Source of the DNA: an uncultured Alistipes sp.
GTDB lineage: Bacteria; Bacteroidota; Bacteroidia; Bacteroidales; Rikenellaceae
Direction of reading: 5' to 3'
DNA length: 17,106 nt
NCBI GenBank assembly: GCA_959604655.1
Contig: CAUHCL010000035.1
Location: 1-17,106, forward strand
In this document: piece after piece, positions 1-7,820 of the stretch
Layout: the number at the start of each line of letters is the position of its first letter
Numbering within the stretch: the first letter of the stretch is position 1
Made by a program: the position numbers and the translations under genes
The notes under the pieces: model-generated
What the model was told of the DNA's origin: nothing
Seen by the model: the letters and a program-made list of their open reading frames with translations, nothing else
The model's database searches: none

Positions 1-120
1 ATCGGATGCCTTCGGCACTTTTGAAGCAATCAAAAGATTTCCGATTCTTAACGCTTCGTCGCTGTGACCGCCCTCTTTCCGAAATCGCTTCTGCCGCGGG
101 ATGGGCTGACGCACGTGTAT
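1..120 (-). repeat. Left copy of a ~120-base intergenic repeat, inverted relative to the right end
   Basis: This copy matches the reverse complement of 16893-16976 plus 17052-17087 with about 14 mismatches over 120 aligned bases and no gap apart from one 75-base insertion in the right copy. Positions 81-100 are identical in both copies. It contains two perfect hairpins: TGCC/GGCA at 7-10 and 14-17, and CTTTTGA/TCAAAAG at 18-24 and 30-36. No coding frame is credible here. It lies downstream of the C1 peptidase terminator, just as the other copy lies downstream of the transporter terminator. I see no gene or clear signal between 121 and 283; 319-374 is only the 3' leader of the peptidase transcript. 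Confidence 0.85.
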
Positions 121-283
121 AAAACGAAAGATTAGTGGCATAAAATAGATGTTACACCTGCGATTTTTCCGAGTCGGTTTGCTGCCGTCCCGCTGCGATG
201 GCCTGCAAGACCGCCGCGATGCACGCCGACCTGCCTCCCGCTGCCTCCGTTCCCGCCCACTCGGCAACGAATGCGCGGCGCAC

Positions 284-318
284 AAAAAATCCGCCGAGAC
301 CACTCGGTCTCGGCGGAT
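284..318 (-). terminator. Rho-independent terminator of the C1 peptidase transcript
   Basis: A perfect 13-base stem (289-301 with 306-318) encloses the four-base loop 302-305. Reading the minus strand, it is followed directly by a run of six T (284-289 on the plus strand are A). It lies about 57 bases after the peptidase stop codon and is oriented to end leftward transcription. Confidence 0.92.
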
Positions 319-374
319 GTCCGCAAAGGACGTATAGACTTAATACTTGGTGTTGCTTGTCTTTACTGCGAAAA

Positions 375-1568
375 TTACTTGAGTCCGATCTTCTTCAGGA
401 TCTCTTTCGACACCACGTTCTTGTTTACCATGATATCCATGGTCTTGTACTCAACGAACGGACGCGAGAAGTAGTAGAATCCGCCGAAGGGACCGCGGTC
501 GCCCCACGAGTTCTGCACCTTGTAGAAGGGCGAGCCGTTCTGATCCACGGCCGTACCCACGATCACCATGCCGTGGTCGTCGGTGGTCTCGTAGTTGTCG
601 TATGCTATCTGGCGCATCTCCTGCGTGATGGTCTTCTCCTTGACGGGCTGGTCGAGGCTGTAAATCTTGGCCTCCTTCTCGGCCGACGACAGCTTGCCCC
701 AGCGCTCGGCGTCCGAGCCTACCATGTTCTTCTCGGCCTCCTCGGGGATCACGCCGATGGCCTTGGCGCCGCGGAATCCCTTCTCGCTCACGTCGGTACC
801 CCAGGCTACGGGATGGCCCTCGGCGATGGCACCGTCGATGATCTGCATCATCTCGTTCAGAGGCACGTTGTAAACCTTGTCCCACAACCAGTTGTCGGGA
901 ACCTCGATTACGAACGACGAGTAGAACGGATGGTGGGTGTATGACGAGAACTCGATGTAGTCGCTCATCTTGACGGGCAGCGACTCGGCGAACGACTTGG
1001 GAGTGTACTCCTTGCCCTCGTAGGTGAACGTCTCGGGACGCTCGCCGAAGTAGGCGTCGAGGATTGCGTTCAGACCGTCCTGCCATGCGGGAGTCAGCTT
1101 GCCGTTCTTGTTCTTGATTATGGCGTCGACATATGCCTTCAGCACCTCGTCGATCTCGCCGAACTCGGGCATCTCGGTGCCGTAGTTGAGGCCTTTGTAC
1201 ACCTCGCGGGGTACGATGCCGTACTTCTCGATGGCGTGCGTCACGTCATGAGCCGCACCGCCCACGGCGAAGTTGAGCGATCCGTGCAGACGTACGTACT
1301 TCACGGCCTTCTCGAAGTAGATGTTGCGCACGATCCACATCTCCGAGAGCTTGACCTCGGGACCGCCCGCGCGGAGGATCTCCTCCTCGATGAACGACAC
1401 GGTAGAGAAGCACCAGCAGGTACCGCTCTTGTACTGGTTGGTGATGGGCACCGTCTTCACCGTCTTGGTGTCGGTGAACTTGTAGCCTTCGGGTTTGTCA
1501 GCCTCCTGCGCCGCAACCGTGAGGGCCGCACCCAGAAGCATAACCGCCAATAGAACAGATTTCTTCAT
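375..1568 (-). CDS. Secreted C1-type cysteine peptidase (aminopeptidase C / bleomycin hydrolase-like)
   Basis: The 397-residue protein is a papain-fold cysteine peptidase of the C1B (PepC/bleomycin hydrolase) type, expected to cleave peptides. It starts with a typical signal peptide (residues 1-20, ending LTVAA before Q21), so it should act in the periplasm or outside the cell, whereas classical PepC is cytoplasmic. The catalytic set is visible: Q45 of the oxyanion hole, nucleophile C51 in GTCWCF, H332 in DDHGMVIVG, and N353 in VQNSWG. The frame stays open upstream into topA, but the Met before KKSVLLAVML is chosen because it begins the signal peptide and leaves a 26-base gap after topA. The leader is AT-rich with no Shine-Dalgarno sequence. 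It is probably cotranscribed with topA and is closed by the terminator at 284-318. Substrate specificity cannot be read from the sequence. Confidence 0.88.
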   Translation of the reverse strand: MKKSVLLAVMLLGAALTVAAQEADKPEGYKFTDTKTVKTVPITNQYKSGTCWCFSTVSFIEEEILRAGGPEVKLSEMWIVRNIYFEKAVKYVRLHGSLNFAVGGAAHDVTHAIEKYGIVPREVYKGLNYGTEMPEFGEIDEVLKAYVDAIIKNKNGKLTPAWQDGLNAILDAYFGERPETFTYEGKEYTPKSFAESLPVKMSDYIEFSSYTHHPFYSSFVIEVPDNWLWDKVYNVPLNEMMQIIDGAIAEGHPVAWGTDVSEKGFRGAKAIGVIPEEAEKNMVGSDAERWGKLSSAEKEAKIYSLDQPVKEKTITQEMRQIAYDNYETTDDHGMVIVGTAVDQNGSPFYKVQNSWGDRGPFGGFYYFSRPFVEYKTMDIMVNKNVVSKEILKKIGLK

Positions 1569-1594
1569 AGTATAAAATTTTAAGGGTAATTTCG

Positions 1595-3928
1595 TCATTT
1601 GCCCGACTTGCCGCTGCGCCGCGGGCTGCTCTTCTTGGGGGTGTTGACCACCGTCACGCACTCGTCGTAGGTCATCTCCTCGGGCTTGCGGCCGTGAGGC
1701 AGGCGGTAGTTCTTGCCCTTGTAGGCTATGTAGGCGCCGTAGCGGCCGTTCTTTATCACCATATCCTTGTCCTCGTCGAACGTGCGCAGAGGTGCCGACG
1801 CCGCGGCGGCCTGCATCTTGTGCTGCTCGATGAGCTGCACCGCGCGGTCGTAGCCTATGGTGTAGGGGTCGTCGGTCTTGGCCAGCGAGGCGAACGAATT
1901 GCCGTAACGGACGTAGGCGCCGTAGCGGCCTATGCCCACCATCAGGTCCTCGCCCTCGTACTTGCCCAGGTTGCGCGGCAGGGCGAACAGCTCCAATGCC
2001 TCCTCCAGCGTGATGGATTCGATGAGCTGGCCCTTCTTGAGCGACGCGAAGCGGCTCTTGCCGCCGTCGGCCGACTCGATCTCTACCATCGGGCCGTAGC
2101 GGCCTATGCGGGCCTTGACGGTCTGTCCCGATGCGGGGTCGGTGCCGAGTATGCGGCTCTGGCTGCTGCGGTCGGTCTGCGTCTCGATGGCCTTGTCTAC
2201 CATGTCGTGGAACGGACCGTAGAAACGGTCGATCATCTCACCCCAGGTGATGTCGCCGTCGGCTATGCGGTCGAACTCCTTCTCGACGTTGGCCGTGAAG
2301 TTGTAGTCCATGATCTGCGCGAACTGCGATTCCAGATAGTCGTTGACCACCATGCCTATATCGGTGGGGGCCAGACGGTTTTTCTCCTTGCCGTAGTTCT
2401 CGCTCAAGTTCTTCTCGGTGATCTTGCCCGCAGCCGAGAGGGTGAGGGCCGCGTAGGCGCGCTTCTGTCCGTCGCGGTTCTGCTTGACCACGTAGCCGCG
2501 GTTGATGATGGTGGTGATGGTGGGCGCATAGGTCGACGGGCGTCCTATGCCCAACTCCTCCAGCCGCTTGACGAGCGATGCCTCGTTGTAGCGGGCGGGT
2601 GCCGAGGTGAAACGCTCCGTGGCGGTGATCTGCGAGGCGTTGACGCGGTCGCCGACCTCCATCTTGGGCAGTACGCCCTCTGCGCTCTCGGCAGGCTCGT
2701 CGTCGGTCGATTCCGAGTAGAGGCGCAGGAATCCGTCGAAGCGGATCACCTCGCCCGTGGCGACGAATTGGCGGTCGCTGCCCTCCATGTCGATCGCCAC
2801 GGTGGTGCGGTCGACCTCGGCGGCCACCATCTGCGAAGCCACCGTGCGTTTCCATATCAGATCGTAGAGGCGCTTCTCGGCGGCGGTGCCGTCGATCTCC
2901 GTGCGGTCGATATACGACGGACGGATGGCCTCGTGGGCCTCCTGCGCACCCTTGGTCTTGGTCTTGTAGTTGTGTGCGGCCGAATACTTCTCGCCGAACA
3001 TGCGGGTGATCTCCTGCTTGCACTGCCCGATGGCCTGCGACGAGAGGTTCACCGAGTCGGTACGCATGTAGGTTATGAGTCCCTGCTCGTAGAGGTGCTG
3101 CGCCACCGACATGGTCTGCGCCACCGACATGCCCAACTTGCGGCCTGCCTCCTGCTGGAGGGTCGAGGTGGTGAAGGGGGCGGCGGGGTAGCGCTTGGTG
3201 GGCTTTTCCTCGGCCTTGGCGACGGTGAACGTCGCCCCGATGCAGCTGCGCAGGAACGCCTCGGCCTCGTCGCGGGTGTCGAAACGGTGCGACAGCTCGG
3301 CCTTGAACAGGGTCTTGTTCGCGTCGCCTGCGGGGTAGAACTGCGCCACCACGCGGAAGTAGGGCGTCGAGCGGAATGCTATGATCTCGCGCTCGCGCTC
3401 CACTATGAGGCGCACGGCGACGCTCTGCACGCGGCCCGCAGAGAGCGACGGCTTGACCTTCTTCCACAGTACGGGCGAGAGCTCGAAGCCGACGATGCGG
3501 TCCAGCACGCGCCGCGCCTGCTGGGCGTTCACCAGATTCATGTCGATGGTGCGCGGGGTCTCTATGGCGCGGAGTATGGCGGGTTTCGTGATCTCGTGGA
3601 ATACTATTCGCTTGGTCTTGTCGACGGGCAGGTCGAGCACCTCGGCGAGGTGCCAGGCTATGGCCTCTCCCTCGCGGTCCTCATCGGATGCCAGCCAGAC
3701 CGTGCCCACGCTTCTGGAGAGCTTCGACAGTTCGTCCACCACCTTGCGTTTGTCCGAGAGTATCTCGTAATCGGGAGCGAATCCCGAACCGATGTTTATT
3801 CCGAGTCCCTTTTTCGAGAGGTCGCGGATATGTCCGAAACTCGATTTGACGACGAAGTCCTTGCCGAGGAATTTCTCGATCGTTTTGGCCTTTGCCGGAG
3901 ACTCCACTATGACTAAATTTTCCTGCAT
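1595..3928 (-). CDS. topA: DNA topoisomerase I (type IA)
   Basis: The 777-residue enzyme relaxes negative supercoils through a 5'-phosphotyrosyl intermediate in the cytoplasm. The N-terminal Toprim domain carries VIVESPAKAKT with E9, and the acidic triad D82/D84/E86 in SDEDREGEA. The catalytic tyrosine is Y287 in ITYMRTDS. The C-terminal part has no four-cysteine zinc fingers. Instead it has Topo C-terminal repeats marked by GRYG motifs near residues 609, 667 and 728, followed by a basic tail (KSSPRRSGKSGK). This zinc-free architecture is the usual Bacteroidota form. The start is the ATG before QENLVIVES, at the expected point of the Toprim fold. The gene lies 82 bases downstream of the DUF4270 gene and 26 bases upstream of the C1 peptidase. 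No consensus promoter is evident in the 82-base gap. Confidence 0.97.
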   Translation of the reverse strand: MQENLVIVESPAKAKTIEKFLGKDFVVKSSFGHIRDLSKKGLGINIGSGFAPDYEILSDKRKVVDELSKLSRSVGTVWLASDEDREGEAIAWHLAEVLDLPVDKTKRIVFHEITKPAILRAIETPRTIDMNLVNAQQARRVLDRIVGFELSPVLWKKVKPSLSAGRVQSVAVRLIVEREREIIAFRSTPYFRVVAQFYPAGDANKTLFKAELSHRFDTRDEAEAFLRSCIGATFTVAKAEEKPTKRYPAAPFTTSTLQQEAGRKLGMSVAQTMSVAQHLYEQGLITYMRTDSVNLSSQAIGQCKQEITRMFGEKYSAAHNYKTKTKGAQEAHEAIRPSYIDRTEIDGTAAEKRLYDLIWKRTVASQMVAAEVDRTTVAIDMEGSDRQFVATGEVIRFDGFLRLYSESTDDEPAESAEGVLPKMEVGDRVNASQITATERFTSAPARYNEASLVKRLEELGIGRPSTYAPTITTIINRGYVVKQNRDGQKRAYAALTLSAAGKITEKNLSENYGKEKNRLAPTDIGMVVNDYLESQFAQIMDYNFTANVEKEFDRIADGDITWGEMIDRFYGPFHDMVDKAIETQTDRSSQSRILGTDPASGQTVKARIGRYGPMVEIESADGGKSRFASLKKGQLIESITLEEALELFALPRNLGKYEGEDLMVGIGRYGAYVRYGNSFASLAKTDDPYTIGYDRAVQLIEQHKMQAAAASAPLRTFDEDKDMVIKNGRYGAYIAYKGKNYRLPHGRKPEEMTYDECVTVVNTPKKSSPRRSGKSGK

Positions 3929-3962
3929 TGCGTAATCGGGTATGTTGTTTCATCCAATACGA

Positions 3963-3993
3963 CAAAACCTAAGCCGCTAAACTTAGGTTCGTC
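3963..3993 (-). terminator. Possible weak terminator or leader hairpin between the DUF4270 gene and topA
   Basis: A perfect eight-base stem (AACCTAAG at 3966-3973 with CTTAGGTT at 3982-3989) has an eight-base loop. The minus strand continues with only four T before GTCG, and that GTCG can pair with the CGAC on the far side, so it is not a classical poly-U terminator. It could attenuate transcription from the DUF4270 gene into topA or be a topA leader structure. Confidence 0.4.
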
Positions 3994-4010
3994 GCACTCT
4001 TTCGGGTTGC

Positions 4011-5627
4011 CTATTTGACCAGCGTATATGTCAGCGCCACCTGTATGGCGGCGGGGTTCACCGCCGTGTCGCCGCCCTGCACCACCGACCGTGTGAATGT
4101 GAATCGGTCGTAGGCGCCCGGGCCGAGATATATCTTGCGCGGCGTGGTGAGCTTGTCCAAATCGACCGTGCCGTCGTCCTCGGGCTCCAGCTCCAGCAGC
4201 TCGTTCACGAGCGACTGCATGTAGGAGGATATGTTCATCTCGTAACAAGCCAGGCTGCGGTTGGCGTAGCCGTTGTAGGCGAGCGACGTGCTGCTGCTCT
4301 CCTGTGTGTAGAGGTAGTCGGCCACGGGTGTCAGCGTCTTGTAGTTGGTATACATGCCCAGCCGCGACATCGACGCGTTGAGCGTCTCGCCCATGGCTAC
4401 GGGGTCGATCTTGTTGTAGTCGTAATCCGACTTCTCGAAGTAGATGCGTACGGCGGCCTGGTTTATGGCGGCCGATACGTAATCCTCGTCGCCGCCGTTG
4501 ATGTTGCGCAGCGAGTTGAGGAAGTCGTCGGTGAACGTCAGCTCGGTGATGACGCCGCCGCAGCCGTCGATGTAGCCCAGCGCCACCTCCTCGCGCACGG
4601 CCTGCGACTCGTCGAACGGATGGGTCGCGAACTCGGTGCCCGAGTAGTCGTGGCGGGCGCTCTGCACCCACATGTTGCCGTACTTGCCCGCGTAGGAATC
4701 CTTGAAGTAGTACACCATGTCGATGGTGTCGGCCATGATCTGCATGTCGGCGCCGTTGTTGCGGCTTCGGCCGAGCACCTCGAATCCCGTGGCTGAGGGG
4801 TTGAACGAGAATACCGATCCTTCGCCCTCGGGCATGTCGGCGGCAGCCTCGATGTAGAGTCCCCTGAAGTTATGAATGAATGCCGAATCCGACGAGTAGG
4901 CCTCCACGTTCTTGACCGCCATGCCGTCCCATGCCAGATTGTCGGGATCGGTGCAGAGCAGGCGGTTGATGAACTCGCGCGTGGCGGGTGTCTCGCGCAT
5001 TCTCACCGAAGTCGAGGTCGTGTAGACGCCCTTGGCGGGGTCGGGGAACTCGAAGGTGAAGATCGGCTCCGCGTCGGCGGCTATCACCCCCTTTGCGCGC
5101 GGGTCGAAAGAGAGGTAGAACACGCTGTCCTCCGATTCCTCGTTCACCAGATCGGCCGTCAGTTCGTATACGTGGTACTTCACGGGTCGGGTGGTGTCGC
5201 CCGCGAAGGTATCGACCGCGAAGCGGAACACCGCCGAGTCGTAGACGGGGCGGAATCCGAATCCCGTGGTGTCGTTCACGGCCTCCATGAAGAGATACTG
5301 GCTCGTGAAGCCGAGCTTGCGCACGCCGAAACGCGAATCGCTGTGCAGTCCGAGATACAGGTTGTCGAGTTTGGCCGAGGCCACCGAGTCGGTTTGGTAG
5401 AGGCGCGCCTCGAAGACCTTGCACGGGGTGTCCTCGCTGTCGGTCTCCTTGAGCATGCCGCCCGAATAGAGGCGGTGGCGGACCACCATCTGCTGGTTGC
5501 CCGGGGCGAGTTCCTCGCCCATGGTATAGTCGGCTGTGGTCGTGCACCCCACCGATGCGGTCAGCGCTGCGACCAGCGCCATCGCCACCACGGCGAGCGA
5601 ACGGTGTATTCTATTGCAGTTCTTCAT
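4011..5627 (-). CDS. DUF4270 family lipoprotein
   Basis: The 538-residue protein belongs, by overall sequence character, to DUF4270, a Bacteroidota-specific family of unknown function. The N-terminus is a basic stretch and a hydrophobic segment ending SVGC, so C28 is the likely lipidated residue, followed by TTTADYTMGEELAPG. The family resemblance is in this N-terminal part, in the regularly spaced beta-rich body and in a C-terminal half containing NRSLACYEMNIS. There is no recognisable enzymatic motif. The start chosen (MKNCNRIHRS) gives the lipoprotein signal; the frame is open further upstream but that part is antisense-like and overlaps the neighbour entirely. It overlaps the upstream glycogen-synthase-like gene by 17 bases, suggesting translational coupling. 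The pairing of these two families hints at a shared envelope-related role, but no function is established. Confidence 0.85.
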   Translation of the reverse strand: MKNCNRIHRSLAVVAMALVAALTASVGCTTTADYTMGEELAPGNQQMVVRHRLYSGGMLKETDSEDTPCKVFEARLYQTDSVASAKLDNLYLGLHSDSRFGVRKLGFTSQYLFMEAVNDTTGFGFRPVYDSAVFRFAVDTFAGDTTRPVKYHVYELTADLVNEESEDSVFYLSFDPRAKGVIAADAEPIFTFEFPDPAKGVYTTSTSVRMRETPATREFINRLLCTDPDNLAWDGMAVKNVEAYSSDSAFIHNFRGLYIEAAADMPEGEGSVFSFNPSATGFEVLGRSRNNGADMQIMADTIDMVYYFKDSYAGKYGNMWVQSARHDYSGTEFATHPFDESQAVREEVALGYIDGCGGVITELTFTDDFLNSLRNINGGDEDYVSAAINQAAVRIYFEKSDYDYNKIDPVAMGETLNASMSRLGMYTNYKTLTPVADYLYTQESSSTSLAYNGYANRSLACYEMNISSYMQSLVNELLELEPEDDGTVDLDKLTTPRKIYLGPGAYDRFTFTRSVVQGGDTAVNPAAIQVALTYTLVK

Positions 5628-6420
5628 AGAAACGGTTATAATTATCGAAAAAGTCCTCTTCGTCGGGCCGTTGGTATTCGAGCAGCGGTTTGCCGCTGCC
5701 GCGCGCGTACTCCACCAGCGTCGGATCGGCATCGGCTGACGCAACGACCATACCGTCGGCATAATCAATAACGAAACGGTAGAGGTTTTCGTATGAAGGG
5801 GTCGCCAGATCGGCGAGTTTTTCATCTTTTACGCCTTCGTTGGCCAGTTTTCGGGCGAACCCTTCGCTCAGGTTCTTTTCGAATCGGTCGGCGCACAGCG
5901 ACACCACCACCTTCACGTCGCGGAACAGCGGGTCGTCGGCGAAGACCTTCTTCAGGTAGATGGGCGTGACGGCCGACATCCACCCCATGCAGTGCACGAT
6001 GGTGGGCGACCAGTTGAGCTTGCGCACCGTCTCCAGCACGCCGCGGGCGAAGAAGATCGCGCGCTCGTCGTTGTCGGCGAATTCCTCTCCGTCGGCATCG
6101 GTCAGCACCGCCTTGCGGGCGAAGTAGTCGTCGTTGTCGATGAAGTAGATCTGGATGCGCGCCGACGGGATCGAAGCCACCTTGATGATGAGCTGATGAT
6201 CGTTGTCGTCGATGATGAGGTTCATGCCCGACAGGCGTATCACCTCGTGGAGTTGGTTGCGCCGTTCGTTTATGCACCCGTAACGGGGCATGAACGTGCG
6301 GATCTCGTTGCCGCGCTCCTGCATTGCCTGCGCGAGACGTCGGCTCAGACCCGAAAGTTCGCTCTCCGGCAAGTAAGGCATAATCTCCTGACAGACATAG
6401 AGTATCTTGCGTGAAGCCAT
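5611..6420 (-). CDS. Short glycogen/starch synthase-like protein (GT5 N-terminal domain only)
   Basis: The 269-residue protein resembles only the N-terminal Rossmann half of GT5 glycogen synthases. Recognisable landmarks are KILYVCQEIMPY at the start, FMPRYG (43-48), FIDNDDYF (93-100) and an HCMGW segment (143-147) where true enzymes have H-x-x-DW. The nucleotide-sugar motif KxGGL is replaced by SELSGL around residues 20-25, and the whole C-terminal GT-B domain, which holds the main donor-binding and catalytic residues, is absent. It is therefore unlikely to make glycogen by itself. The reading frame is intact and has its own -7 promoter box at 6529-6536, so it looks like a maintained gene rather than debris. 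The leader is about 100 bases. It overlaps the DUF4270 gene by 17 bases. Automatic annotation would probably call it glycogen synthase, which I think is misleading. Confidence 0.85.
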   Translation of the reverse strand: MASRKILYVCQEIMPYLPESELSGLSRRLAQAMQERGNEIRTFMPRYGCINERRNQLHEVIRLSGMNLIIDDNDHQLIIKVASIPSARIQIYFIDNDDYFARKAVLTDADGEEFADNDERAIFFARGVLETVRKLNWSPTIVHCMGWMSAVTPIYLKKVFADDPLFRDVKVVVSLCADRFEKNLSEGFARKLANEGVKDEKLADLATPSYENLYRFVIDYADGMVVASADADPTLVEYARGSGKPLLEYQRPDEEDFFDNYNRFYEELQ

Positions 6421-6528
6421 AACTTTTTGGGTTTTTGTTCGGTTTCGGACGGTGCGGAGGGCCTCGGTGCGGAATCGGTATCCGTCGCGGGGCGTCCTTT
6501 ATCGTTCGGCCGTACGGTTATATGACGG

Positions 6529-6536
6529 CAAATATA
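6529..6536 (-). promoter_or_regulatory. Bacteroidota -7 promoter box for the GT5-like / DUF4270 genes
   Basis: The minus strand reads TATATTTG, a perfect match to TAnnTTTG. It lies 109 bases before the GT5-like start codon. No convincing -33 TTTG is seen about 20 bases upstream. Confidence 0.65.
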
Positions 6537-6538
6537 CG

Positions 6539-6559
6539 AAAAAATCGTGACATTTCACG
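6539..6559 (-). terminator. Possible short terminator after the BNR gene
   Basis: On the minus strand a five-base stem CGTGA/TCACG with a four-base loop is followed by AT6. The stem is short and it abuts the -7 box for the next transcript, so it may be either a weak terminator of the queA-BNR transcript or coincidental. Confidence 0.35.
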
Positions 6560-6686
6560 TGTTGCATCGCTATAAACTCCATTCCGCTCGCGAATGCAGG
6601 ATATAAAGGCGGGAATTTGGCATCGCGGCATCGCGGCAGGTCAGCTGGCGGCAAGCCCGAACCGCGTCGCACCGCGCGGCGGCGGA

Positions 6687-7820
6687 TTATTCGGCCGTTA
6701 TCTTTCCCGTCACGGTCCAGATGCCGCTCTCGACGCCCTGTCCTCCCAGCGACGACACGGCCATGACGGTATCGTCGTCGATCTGACACAGCGAGTTCCA
6801 CAAGGCGTGCGCCTGCGGCGGAAGCGTCGCGAACGGAATTGTGGGGTTCGCGAAGTTGCGGGCCTGCCCGTCGCCCGCGTACACCTGCATGTTGGCGTAC
6901 TTCTCGTTCGTGCCGTCGCGTCCTTCGGTCGACTGCACCGACAGCAGGGTGGCATCGTTATCGAGCCGTATAAGGTAGGGCGCTCCCGCGTAGACCGAAT
7001 CGGGCAGGCGGCACTCCGCGGCTAGGGCGTGGCTCCGTCGGGGGCTGTCGGCACCTGCGGGGCCGCCGTCGGGAGCGTCCTCCGTGCGGATGATGACGGG
7101 CTTGAAGCTCCCCGCTATGCCGTTGTCCTCGATGGCCAGGGCTATGGTCCGCCCGTCGCACAAGTACACGGGCACGGGCATGCCGTCGCGCTTTCCGCTT
7201 CTGAACGAGACGGTCTGCGGCGCGCTCCACGACGCACCGTCGTCGAGGGACCGCAGCATCGTTATCTCCTGCTCGTCGCTGTCGGTGTAGGGCCCTTCGT
7301 TGGCGAAGTAGAGCCGTATCTCTCCGTCGGGCAGTTGCAGGGCCGCGGGTTCCCAGCATCCGTCCCGAAAACTTTTGCCCGCTTCGTAGAGGGTCCGTTC
7401 GTGCTTCCACGTGTCGCCTCCGTCCTCGGATACGGCGCACATTATCTTGTATGCGTGCAGGCCCTCGCTCCTCGGCCGCGCGTTCCACATGTAGAGCAGC
7501 CGTCCGTCATGCAGTTGCAGCAGTTCGGAGTTGGTGTAGTTGTACACCTCGTCCTCGCTTACCTTGACGGCGGGGTGCCAGCTTCGGCCTTTGTCCTCGC
7601 TTTTTCGGATCCATACGGCAGGCCCCTCGCTGTAAACCATGCGCAACTCTCCGCACGAAAGTCTTTTGACCCGCGCATATACTCCCGCGGTTACGAACTT
7701 GCGGGACGAGTCGTCCCACTCGATCCGCACTTTGCCGCTTCGGCAGAATGCGAGAACCGAGAGCAGGCAGAAGCATGCCGCGGCGATCGCTCCTTTCATG
7801 CTGCGCTTCGGTGGCCGCAT
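6687..7820 (-). CDS. Secreted sialidase-superfamily (BNR/Asp-box) beta-propeller protein
   Basis: The 377-residue protein is a predicted six-bladed propeller of the sialidase superfamily. Three Asp boxes are visible: SEDKGRSW (74-81), SEDGGDTW (131-138) and SLDDGASW (191-198). Acidic residues in NSELLQLHDG (E99), CWEPAALQLPDG (E157) and FANEGP (E175) sit where exo-glycosidases of this fold often place catalytic acids. The N-terminus is a signal sequence (about residues 8-26); LAFC is not a proper lipobox, so a lipid anchor is doubtful. The ATG chosen overlaps the queA stop as TGATG; an alternative ATG seven codons later would also keep the signal peptide. The classical FRIP arginine motif of GH33 sialidases is not seen, so the substrate is open: sialic acid, arabinan (GH93-like) or another glycan. 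Confidence 0.82.
   Translation of the reverse strand: MRPPKRSMKGAIAAACFCLLSVLAFCRSGKVRIEWDDSSRKFVTAGVYARVKRLSCGELRMVYSEGPAVWIRKSEDKGRSWHPAVKVSEDEVYNYTNSELLQLHDGRLLYMWNARPRSEGLHAYKIMCAVSEDGGDTWKHERTLYEAGKSFRDGCWEPAALQLPDGEIRLYFANEGPYTDSDEQEITMLRSLDDGASWSAPQTVSFRSGKRDGMPVPVYLCDGRTIALAIEDNGIAGSFKPVIIRTEDAPDGGPAGADSPRRSHALAAECRLPDSVYAGAPYLIRLDNDATLLSVQSTEGRDGTNEKYANMQVYAGDGQARNFANPTIPFATLPPQAHALWNSLCQIDDDTVMAVSSLGGQGVESGIWTVTGKITAE

Noticed and set aside
1694..3916. A long open frame on the plus strand opposite topA
   Set aside because: It is the antisense shadow of topA in GC-rich DNA: its translation is low-complexity, rich in Val, Leu, Arg and Gly, with no family resemblance. The minus-strand frame has complete topoisomerase motifs.
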